From contig JAHBMJ010000458.1 of the NCBI GenBank assembly GCA_018398765.1, positions 1-47,063 of the forward strand: a DNA stretch of 47,063 nt, written 5' to 3'. The position numbers were made by a program, and so were the translations under genes. Origin of the DNA: Chromera velia. Its lineage: Eukaryota > Sar > Chromeraceae. The notes below the pieces were generated by a model. It ran no database searches and was not told the DNA's origin. It saw only the letters and a program-made list of their open reading frames with translations. Shown here piece by piece: positions 21,540-43,286 of this stretch. Positions within the stretch are counted from its first letter, which is position 1. Each line of letters begins with the position of its first letter.

Positions 21540-23120
21540 TCAAAAGTCAACCCCCAACTTCTCCAGGCACGATGTCAAGCGGTCATCAAAGAAAGCCTGC
21601 CAGTCGCGGTTTTCTGTGAAGGACACATCAAAATGGTGTGTGTCTGCAAGGATCGGTCGCCTCTGAAAAGTCGAATGGCACAAGAAGCTCTTCCGCGTCC
21701 CTGCTGCTTTGTTTTGTGTCTCTGGACGCGGTGTGGCTGCTTCTGTGCACATAAAGTCGTTAAAATCGCAAAGCTGCATGCACGAAGTGCAGGAGGAAGC
21801 GCATGAAAACACAGACGTAAGCTTGAGTGAAAAAAGGACGATTTCAGACAGGTAGGTAGATAAATAGATACACTTTCAGCATCAAGCTTAAGGTAACGAC
21901 CACACAGAGGCGCACACGCGCACCCACGCGCGCACGCTCAGAGGAAGGGAGAAAGAAGAAGAGGGTCGGTCAGAGTGGAAGAGAACTGCAGTGACCGATA
22001 GTGTGAGAAACTGGCGACAGAAGGATGAAAAAAGGCAGGCAGGCAGACAGACAGATGGACAGACACATGAGCAGATGAACACCGAAGGATAGAACAGGAA
22101 GGAAGGCAGATGGAAAGAGAGGGACATCTAGAGACAACAGGGAGGCTCACTTGAAAGCGGCTTGACGTTTCCGAGGTTTTGCGGAACTCCTCAATTGAAC
22201 GGGCTTCTCTAAACTTGGCAACGCACTTCCTCTCATCCAGTCGGTGGTTCCTCAGACAATTCGGGTGCATGGTGGGACCCCATGGTGTCGTGTTGAAGAT
22301 CATCACTCTGACCGATGGATCCCCTCCGAGAGCAGAGGTCAGCAGATCCCTCCAGCCGTCAAAGCCCACCTGCAGACATTTATTGTTAGGCATCAATCAC
22401 CGCACGGACGTGCATGTGCAGGAACACAGTCAAATACAAAAGATCGCATGTACGCGCGCTCACACCAACACCTACGCCTACGCCCCCCCCCTTCCCCCCC
22501 CCACACACACCCATGCACACGCACCTGCTGTTCATCATGCAGTGAGACGAACACCAGCTTGGCAGGCTTATCAGAAGACGAGGTCGAGGGGACCGTCGTC
22601 ACCTCTGCCGACTCCTTCTTGTTACCCGTCCCATCGGTGCTGCCCTGCACAGGCACAGCTCTCTCTGAGCCCGAGCCTGAGGTTCCTCCTAGTTGTTGTT
22701 CTTTCTGAACGAATCGACGAATGTCCGCGAAAACCAACTCCGCCCAACCCTCTGTGCATTTACCCAAACGTGCAGATGTCAGAAGCCCCCCAGACGTACT
22801 GTTCATCCGAATACGAATATTTTTGCGCACAGCAAACTGCACATACACAGAAACAGGAAACCGAGGCGTGCGCAAAACGACTCTTCACAGTGGCACAAAT
22901 GCAATCATCCAACAAATATCTGCTTTTCATTCCGTCTCTGTCATCGGCTATCGAACGACCATCCCCTCTGTTCTTCCTTCCTCCCTTCCCTCCTTCCTTC
23001 CTACCCGTATACTCAGTGACTTACTGACTGAAAAACAAAACAGCCTTGCCGGGCCCCAGGTGTGCGCCTTTTCTGTCTGTTCGTGTGTCTCTGTGTCTTC
23101 TCATCAGGTAAGATTAACAC

Positions 23121-23161
<41 letters not shown>

Positions 23162-23954
23162 TTTTGAGATTCCGGAAGAGATGTGCCATAGTGGAGTCCC
23201 CCACCGCAAGAACGTCAGCTGCAAGTGCTGCACTCGAGGGCTCGTGTACCACGCAGCTGGTGGTCTCCTTCGCACACCTCTTTCCCATGCATCCCTTCAT
23301 AGGCGGGTACCCTGAATTGACAACCCGCCCAAAGTTGGGAATTACCCCCAGCGTCTCATCTGTTGCCTTCTTCAGTCTTTTTTCTTCACCCGGTAAAGCT
23401 TCAGCCGGCTGAATACTCGTTGTTGCAGAGGGGGTAACTTGAGGGGGGGCAGCAGGTAGAGGCGGTGCTTTGGTTGTTGCTTGCGGTTTTGATGCCGTCG
23501 CGGGTGGTGTTGGTAGCTTGTCATCTTCGCAGTCAGTTTCAGCAGCCAGAGAGACTGTGCGATGAGTGCATTTTACTGAAGCTTCCTGGGTTGTTTTGTG
23601 TGGATTTGTGGATTTGTGCTGTCCTTCCGTCTCGTCAGTCGACGCTGCGGTTCCGTTCGTCGTTTCCCTCCCCTCATCAGATTGAGGAAAGAGATCACCC
23701 CTGTTGTCTCCCCCAGGACTTCCGGTCACCGACAGACTCCCGGAAGAAACCGACCCGTCTCCTTCCTCTGCCAGAGGCTCGAGGAGGATCGACTCACCAA
23801 AGCCCTTTAAAGTCATCCCTGCAAGCATGCGGCAGGTGCAAGAATGACAAAGAGACAATGAACAGGAAGAATAACTGGGGGAAAGCCGCGAGATTCTCAA
23901 AGAAAAAGTGACGAATGAAAAGAAGGCATGCCATGACTCTCTCTTCTTCTCCCT

Positions 23955-23996
<42 letters not shown>

Positions 23997-26260
23997 TACA
24001 TGAGCACAGACCTGCGTAGCACAAGGCGACAACCAGAACGCTGACTCCGACTCCCACCAGCAGAACGCGCCTTCCCGAAGCCGCCCAGCTGCCTCGGGAG
24101 TACCTCACCGGGTTCTCTGCCAGGTGGAGTCCCGCCCAGGCGGGGACAGACGAGAGGAAGGTGACAATCACCAACATGGGCCACTTTGAGTCCTCAGGAT
24201 ATTCTCGTTGCCAGTAGAGCAACAGAGGCCAGTGCCATAAGTACAGAGAATAGGACATTCCCCCTGCACGGAAGAATATGAAAGGTATAAAGCGCTGGGA
24301 TATTCTCGATGCCAATCCACCATCAAGTGCACAAAATAAAAGATGCTCCGACTTGGAGATGGATGAGACAGGCAAGAAAGAAATGTGATTGATAGATCTG
24401 GATGAACGCAGATGTGATAGAGAGAAAGGTGCAGAATCAAGTATCCGTTCGGCCACTCTCTGTCAGCATATGCACAGAAGCACAGAGAAAAGGTCGTTTT
24501 TGGGGAGGGACTTCAGTGAATTCTGGGGGACGAGTTGGGAAGAATTGGTTTGAGAAGGTGAAGCTTCGAATAAGAATACAAGCAAACATGCCTGATAACC
24601 AAACAAACAAAGGACATTTTGAAAAAGAAGACGGTGCATGGAGGGAGACCAGGCGGAAGAACAATCCAAGTTGAAGACCCAGCTGCGAATCAAAGAGCTG
24701 AATAAGACATGGAAGGAAAGAGAACACTGGCCCCGGCTTTAGCGAGAGGCAACCACACTGTTGAACAGAAGACAAGAAAAATCAATCCTCGTATCGTCAG
24801 AGAAATCTGACGCATTTTCAAATGTGCCAGCCAAAGACAAATTGCTGACCGAGCCAAACCAAGAAAGGTGCTGATGCCCGCTCAATCAGCCAGTGATGAA
24901 TATGGACGGCTCTAGAGGGAAGAGAAGGACAAGACGGACCCCCCCCGCCACCTCTCTCCTTCTCAACCCCCACCGACACCCCTCCGCTATCAGTGTCACG
25001 CCTGTCGGGGGACTTTCTACCCGTCGAGGCCTCTTCTTCTCCTTCTTGTTCTTCAAATTTCAGCCCAGGAGGACATTGGGCTTCATGCTCATATGATCGT
25101 CCTGGTGTTCCTGACGTACCCGGCGGAATCAACGGGCGTCTCGGCGAAGGCGTGTCTCCGCTCGAGTTCCCATGGGAAGGTTGAATGGGAACCCTCCTTT
25201 CCATCTCCTCCTTCTCCTCTTCCCGCTCCTCTTCTTCTCTTTCTTCCACCCCTTCTTCCATTATCCTGTTCTCCTGTGTGTCCTTTGAGACAAACTTCGG
25301 CCTCTTCGAATCCTTCTCGCAGTGCATCCTCTGAAGGGGACTCAGAGACCGCCCCTCACGGGAAGAGAAATCAAAACTTTCGGACAAACCCCAAATCAGA
25401 AAAAGTGTACACACGGTGGGAATCACTGCCAACACTCCTGGCCACTTGGTGCTCGAGTCCAGGCTCGGCACTGCCCACAACAAGGTGACAAAACTGCCCA
25501 AGACAGAAAAAATCTTCGTAAGAGGGGACGTCGGTAACCATCCAACGGTTTCCATCTGTGCAGCCATGCAGCCGAAAAGAAACTGCCCCGCTCGGCTGAA
25601 TGGACTGAAAAATGCCCATGGCTGCAGCAGTCCGTTCTCTGCAAAGGTGAGGAAAGCAGAAAGTCCAAAGGAGGCTGCAGAGAGAACCAGACTCACCACC
25701 AGCCGAAATGCTGTGGAACGGGCCCGGAAGGCAAGCACCAACAACGGCCAAACGAGATAGAATTGCTCCTCAATATTTAGAGACCAGAAATGGAGAAGGG
25801 GACTTTTGTAAGAAGCATCATCGTCATTTGCATGCAGGTAGCTTGTAGCGTCGAGTGCTTTCATCATATTGAGTGAGTACAAGGAGGCGTTAACCCCGTC
25901 GGCCAGATCCGACTCAGCATGCGAGGGTTGCGCTCGAAGGATAGAATAAAAGATCACAAACAGAAGGACAAGGAGAGCCCCGGGGAAAAGCCTCTTCATT
26001 CTTCCTCCATAAAACCCGAGAAGGTCAAGGCTCCCCGTGTTGTCCAGCTCGTTTTGAAGCTTCCGGGTAATCACATACCCAGAAATCACGAAGAACATAT
26101 CCACTCCAATGTACCCTCCAGTAAACCAGGGTGCATCCGAATGGTAGAGAAGAACAATTCCAACTGCGACGCCACGAAGTCCTTCGATGTCAAGGCGGCG
26201 CTTCATTGCCGTACTACTACGAGCAACCGCAGATGTACGGTTGGACTGCTCTGACGACAT
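21540..26260 (-). CDS. OafA-type acyltransferase-3 with SGNH domain, 6 exons
   Basis: Proposed exons on the minus strand are 26260-24850, 24263-24012, 23818-23160, 22836-22525, 22369-22151 and 21773-21540, about 1028 residues. All phases join. The N-terminal part is the multi-span acyltransferase-3 domain: R29 and H40 in the R-x(10)-H arrangement, GYIGVDMFFVISGY, HFWSLNIEEQFYLVWPLL (about 157-174), and WLGGMSYSLYLWHWPLL created exactly across intron 1. It would move acyl groups across a membrane. The C-terminal SGNH domain shows block I AVGDST (about 757) and a terminal D-x-H-H (D995, H997/H998), so it probably transfers acyl groups to a glycan. This two-domain layout is that of bacterial O-antigen/peptidoglycan O-acetyltransferases. 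Residues about 297-455 are a charged Glu-rich insert before the last spans, and about 560-740 a Pro/Thr/Ser linker. The substrate is unknown. Confidence 0.9.
23120..23158. repeat. (GA)n microsatellite in intron
   Basis: Lies directly after the donor of exon 3 of the acyltransferase gene. Reading through it gives a poly Ser-Leu frame, which is not coding. Confidence 0.95.
23955..23994. repeat. (CA)n microsatellite in intron
   Basis: About eighteen CA units within intron 2 of the acyltransferase gene. Confidence 0.95.
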
Positions 26261-26873
26261 TTTTAATTTGACTGACCTTTCTCAATTTTGTTTTGTCCCC
26301 TAAGTTCGCTGAAACTTGCCGAGAACTTTGGAGATTTCAGGGTCGCATTGAAGGTTCAGTTGTTTTGCAGCCTGGCCTACATCCTCCCTTTTGTGTGATG
26401 CTCAGATGGCGAAGAGTGATCAACGAGGTGGCCTCCTCGCGACATTCAACGGTGCAATGCATGATGAGGAGTGCGCTAGACTCTTAATTTCGGCTGGGCC
26501 GGGGGGCCGCGGGGCACGCGCGGCCTTTTCGGGGCCCGCCGCCCGCCGCCCGGCGGCAGACACGCATCTGCACGGAATATCACGGAATATTGACTCATGC
26601 AGTGCTTTCCGTCGATTCACAGACGCAATTTAATATCGTGCTAACCTGCAAACAGAGTCAGGTGCCACAATGGTGCCACATGCAGGTCCGAAGTCGTGTA
26701 GACACAAGTAGACCGGTGAAGGAGGATGGGCATGCTGGCACTTTTAATAGGCGAGACGTCGAGCTAAAATTTTGTCTGTGCATATCTTCCCGTCTCGTAT
26801 CAGTTTGTTCTCTGTCCAAGCTCTCTTTCTTTCCCGCACACTGACTTTTGAAAGCTGTCCGGGAATCGCGCAA
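26261..26873. promoter_or_regulatory. Bidirectional promoter region, GC-rich core
   Basis: 613-bp spacer between the divergent acyltransferase and BBS9 start codons. A GC-rich core at 26490-26555 (GGGCCGGGGGGCCGCGG, GCCGCCCGCCGCCCGGCGGC) stands out sharply from neutral flanks, as in the 13-kb spacer. Confidence 0.55.
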
Positions 26874-38719
<11,846 letters not shown>

Positions 38720-39130
38720 CCATGCCAGTGGAAGCCTGCGTGTGGATCGAGTCTCCTTCGACCCTTTGCCTCGATCCTGTCCAAAAAAGATCATCAATGG
38801 TAAAATTCGATCCGAGCACATCAGAAGAAGAAGTCACAGCTAGGACATGCAAGCCGAGGAACTGAGAGTTGGCAGAAGGGCCAACCCGCTGCGTGTCAAT
38901 CTGTCCACAGACAAACGACAAACGCACTACATGTCCAGAGCCCCATTGAAGCTGCGACCAGCCTAAGAGATCCTCCTGGCCAGTCTTCAACGAAGCTCTA
39001 AAGCCATTTAGCACCAGATCTTGTGTACAGAAACGCTAAAAGCAAGTAAAAGGTAATGCTGCCTTTTAGAATAGAAGTTTTTCCTAAAGTTTTTCTATTC
39101 ATGAAAGAAAAACTTCAGTTGTAAATTTAT
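38720..39130. other. BBS9 downstream region, no gene seen
   Basis: Probably the BBS9 3'UTR and a short intergenic stretch before the LINE tail. Confidence 0.5.
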
Positions 39131-40497
39131 ATGAATGAATGAATGAATGAATGAATGAAGTTGGCTTTGCTAGAGTGGAGCCGTGCTCCCAGCAGCCCAT
39201 GTTCATGCAAGAGATCGTCAATCACTCAACTCTAGAGATAAGGCTAAGCACGAGATCTCCTGAAGTGCTCGCTTGGTGAGCTCACGAGCAGTATACGCGT
39301 TAGAGGTGGCAATAGAAAACTCGAACAGAAGAAGAAAAGGTCGCGTTCACACAGAAACAGGCGTGCACAGTGAGTAACAAAGATCGCAAACGGCTCTGCA
39401 TGCTTCATACGGATCGACTTGTAAAGCCAAAAGCAGCATCTTCCTCGCTTCTGTTTCGGCTGCATCCGATCCCTCAATTCCTTCTCTCTGAATCCTTTGC
39501 TTCACTTTCGTTCCCTCCACCACTTTGTTTAGTTTATTTCTTGCTTCTACCCAATTGGAGCATACTGAAAGCCAGTGCCAGAGATCATCAATTTTTCTTC
39601 CATTTGAACAACCCTCTGCCAGACAAAACACCTCTCCCGGAGAGTTAGCCCCCCCCGTCAGACCCTTCCGATTTAGTGTCAATGCCCTTAGGGGTGGCTC
39701 AATCTTCTTACATAAGGCACTTCTCGGCAGACAGGATATCTGTACCTTGGGGCCATTCTTTGAAGACAAAAGAAATAGAGAAGAACGTGAAGAAGACAGA
39801 AGAGCTCTCTGTAGTCCTGATAAAGAGGCAGACAGGGGGAAGTTGCCCCTTTCTTCCTTGTCTCCCCTTTTCATGCATTCCATTCCCCAGGCATCCTTAA
39901 TTTTGGCAGAAACAAACAAATTCCCCTTCGGGGCCCGTCTTTCTGAGCTCCGGACAGGGAGAGACGTCAAAAAGTCAAGGCCTGCCCATCTGAACAGACC
40001 ATTGACGGCTCGTCTTTGCTTCTGCCCCGCTGGTCCCTTCCATGAATTCAAAAGAGCCTGAGGAATACGGAGATGCGAACGGCTAAGTGCAATCCAGAAT
40101 GAAGCAAAACGAGCATACAAGAGCGCGCGAGCAGACATTAAATTAACAGACAAAAGAGAAGGTACATGCAAACTCTTGACCGGAAGTCGGGCCGCCCATC
40201 GAACAAACCGGAGCCGCAAGTTGTCAATCGCCTCCCAGTCTCCCTGTCTTATCGGAAAGCACTCCAGGCTATAGAGTGCCACCGGCTCCCAGCATGCCTT
40301 CAGCAGCTGCATCTTTCCCCTGAGAGGCAACTCAGACAGACTCGCAGCCAGACCAATCACCGCCCCCATTGCACGCCCTGCACTGCGTAGACGTGCTTCA
40401 ATCGACCGAGTCAAATCCCCTCCTTCAAACAGAAGGCAACCCAAATATTTGTACTGATCACACCAGTCTACTTCCTTCCCTTGGTACAAAATCATGC
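39131..40497 (-). mobile_element. 5'-truncated non-LTR retrotransposon (LINE)
   Basis: The minus strand contains the 3' part of a reverse-transcriptase ORF, a short 3'UTR and a tail of tandem TTCA units (plus-strand ATGA repeats at 39131-39159), as in I/Tad-like LINEs ending in short repeats. The 5' end stops abruptly near 40497. ATATAA occurs next to both ends, a candidate short target duplication. Low sequence decay (no stop in 383 codons) suggests a fairly recent insertion. Confidence 0.82.
39347..40495 (-). CDS. LINE ORF2 fragment, C-terminal part of reverse transcriptase
   Basis: An intact 382-residue frame remains. It begins inside the region after the polymerase palm: YKYLGCLL is the YLG motif that follows the catalytic core in non-LTR reverse transcriptases, followed by R-x-GRAMGAV, KMQLLKACWEP and YSLECF, matching the usual thumb/connection pattern. 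Near the end, CLAEGC-x(10)-HWLSVC is a Cys-Cys-His-Cys knuckle typical of LINE C-termini. The catalytic YADD and the endonuclease are absent because the copy is 5'-truncated, so it cannot transpose by itself. The AUG is fortuitous. Confidence 0.85.
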   Translation of the reverse strand: MILYQGKEVDWCDQYKYLGCLLFEGGDLTRSIEARLRSAGRAMGAVIGLAASLSELPLRGKMQLLKACWEPVALYSLECFPIRQGDWEAIDNLRLRFVRWAARLPVKSLHVPSLLSVNLMSARALLYARFASFWIALSRSHLRIPQALLNSWKGPAGQKQRRAVNGLFRWAGLDFLTSLPVRSSERRAPKGNLFVSAKIKDAWGMECMKRGDKEERGNFPLSASLSGLQRALLSSSRSSLFLLSSKNGPKVQISCLPRSALCKKIEPPLRALTLNRKGLTGGANSPGEVFCLAEGCSNGRKIDDLWHWLSVCSNWVEARNKLNKVVEGTKVKQRIQREGIEGSDAAETEARKMLLLALQVDPYEACRAVCDLCYSLCTPVSV

Positions 40498-41663
40498 CGT
40501 TATATAATTTTTGTTTTAAGGTTGCATGCTAGGTTATATGAAAGACTCTTTTTTCTTGCGTTAGTTCTTATTATTTGTCTTTTATTATATGCAGAATAAT
40601 AACAATATCATAAAAGATTATTTAAGGATTTTAATATAGAAACTTTGAATCTAGGCTCCCCATACGTAAAAAAATAATAAAGTTAATTGCTTAAAATCAC
40701 TTTCATTTTTTATCTTTTGATTTATTTTTTGAAGCAGACACTTCAAACTCACAGTTCAAAACCTATAGTGAACCTTCAAAAAATAAAAAAATAAAAAAAC
40801 AGTTTAAAAACTAATTAAGGTTTTGACCAAAATTTATTTTTTCTTTTTTTTACGTATGGGGAGCCTAGCTTTGAATTAAAGTCTTTGATTGATTGATTTA
40901 TACCTAGTCCCCCAGCATAACTCACCATAGCTTACTTATAGTAGCTTATGTTGAAGAGGTTTTTGTTATTTGTGACATTTCGGTCGATAGTTCACCAGTT
41001 TTAACTATAATTTTCAGTTGTTTTTAATCAAAAATTGTGAAATTATCTAGGAAATTATTGCATATATTGTGATGTAGTATGTCGTTGCATGTATACATGC
41101 ATGGTGTAGAGTAATGTATATATAGATGTATGATACATGATAAGTGATAAGTGATTTGGTAGTGCCCTAGAGCACAGTCGCCATTTTGTCTTATAAAGGT
41201 CGCCTCCACAAACGGCAGGGGGGTGTACCTCATCGCTGAGGCTCAGACCACACCCCGTAGCCTACCTGGTTTCCCAGGCCGCTAACAAATAACAGGTGTA
41301 AGGCGGACGCCTTGCAAATAACTGGCACACAGCTCTAGGGCTTTGGCCTCAAACACAATGTAATCCTGCATTGAATCCTAGCTGTATTAACTAGATTAGA
41401 CTGATTAGTAATGATCTCTTTAAAAAAACAAGAAAAACATGCAATTGTTTATGTTTAACTGGAAGATTTAACTATTTAGTCCACTTACAAAGATAATACA
41501 TTCACGTTAATTCATGTTCAACATAATTGAATGATATTGAATGAATTTAGATCAATTAGTAAATTTATCTTAAGTGACGTCTTACTCGGAGTCTTGTCAC
41601 GAATGATGAAACACTGGCAGCTTGTCACAGTACCGTCTGCAAATCCTAACTGGCATTTTGTGA
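40498..41663. other. Intergenic, AT-rich with MITE and SINE-like sequence
   Basis: Besides the MITE, 41160-41390 is a GC-richer patch containing CCTAGAGCAC, inverted short words and a CACAATGTAATCCTG segment also present at 10421-10435. Both patches lie within a few hundred bases of a copy of the MITE family. No gene is seen. Confidence 0.5.
40651..40868. mobile_element. hAT-like MITE with 8-bp target duplication
   Basis: Both ends begin CTAGGCTCCCCATACGTAAA in inverted orientation, over about 24 bp. The element is 218 bp, AT-rich and non-coding. CTTTGAAT flanks it exactly on both sides (40643-40650 and 40869-40876), an 8-bp duplication as made by hAT-superfamily transposases. A decayed relative lies at 10466-10634. 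Confidence 0.9.
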
Positions 41664-43252
41664 TCATCTTGCACCGGAAGTCTCAGGGCGTTTCTTTCCT
41701 GTGCCCGCTTCTGGTGCGGAGCCCGTCTGACCCTCCCCGGCTTCAGAATGGGAATCAGGAGAAGGAGACTGCGCATGGACACCCAGTGCGTGGGCACGCA
41801 CCGAGGAGGCAAGGGCGGTGCTCCCCGGAGACAGGGGACCATCTGTCTCTGAATTCGTGTGCAGTGCGTCCGTGAGACTCACCGCTGCGGAGGTATCTTG
41901 GATTTGAAATTGGCTGGGCGGGAGACCGTCAGTTGTGTGTGTGCTGTGCTGATGCCCTGAGTCAGCTGGAGGGGGGGGGTCGCGGTCTCGACGTCTCCTC
42001 CCCCCTCTCCTTCCTCTCCGACCACCTCTTTCTTTCTGTTCTTTCTCTTCACTGCTTTTCTGCAGAGCTTCTGTCATTTTCTGCAACTCCAGCATGGATT
42101 TCTCGTCTTCCTCTATCCGTCTCCGTGCCGCTTCTCTCTGTCTCTGTTTTTCTGCTGCCTTCTCTGCTTCCTGCAACGATTGAAACTCTTCATCCTTCTC
42201 TTGAGCAAACAATAAACCTGCCCGTGCTTTTTCAATTGACTCGCTTCGTCTGTTTCGTCTCTCTTCAGGGTCCCCAAAGAGACGCTCATGTTCCAATTCA
42301 AACTCTTCAGTGGGGGGTGCCGACGCCCAAGAGACAAACTCCTCTCCGGCCTCTTTCTTCCTTTCCCACTCCGCTTCTTCTGCTGCCATTGTCAACCCTG
42401 CCCAATCAACCGGACGACTCGACTTTGCCTCTTCGGAGACAGACAGAGACACCACCCCTTCATCATTCTCCTCAAATTCCAGACCCAAACCCTCGTCCTC
42501 CCCACTTGATTCACCCTCACACGCCACCCAATAATTACGAGCAGACGCGCTCCAACTGTCCGGAGACAAATCTGAAGGAAGAACACCGATTTCAAATTTC
42601 CCGTCCCTTTTCTCATCTACCCCCTTTCCAGTTTCCCCCTCTCCCTCTGCAGATTCAATCTCTTGCATAGACACAGGCCGATAATCCTCCGGCGGCCGCA
42701 CATTTCTCTTTACTTTCATCACCGCTTGGGTCCATGCGTCACTCTCCAGGTTTTTTCTATCCGCTGCCGTTACATTCAAAACACCGGCAGCGGAGCCGAA
42801 TGCCAAAGCCTTCTCTGCAACAGCAACCCCTTCTCGAAGGTTCGCGTCTAAGTCTTCCTTTAAATAATTCTTTAACACACTCATTGTCCGTTGAACAACA
42901 ATGCTCTCTTTCTCATCCCCCCGCCCCTCCTCTTGGAGTCCTTGCAGGGCTACCCTCCGCACCTTCGCATCCTCCTCAGCTCTGCTTGCTGCGGCGGCGC
43001 GCAGCGCCGCCCACTCTTCCTCTGAGGCTTCTTCCGTCTCTTTCCTTCCCTTTCCGGCAGCCTGACGGAAAGGATTGTTGAGGGCTTGTGCTGTGCCCAG
43101 CAGTCTGTCGTTCATCAGTTCGTCGTTTGTGGGGGCACTCATATCGACCACCCTCATGTCCTCTCGCCCCTCCGCCTCCATTGATCCTGTCAGCATCTCA
43201 TCCCACTCATCCTCCCCTGCAGAGAGAGGGATTTTGTTTTTGTTTTGAACGT

Positions 43253-43286
<34 letters not shown>

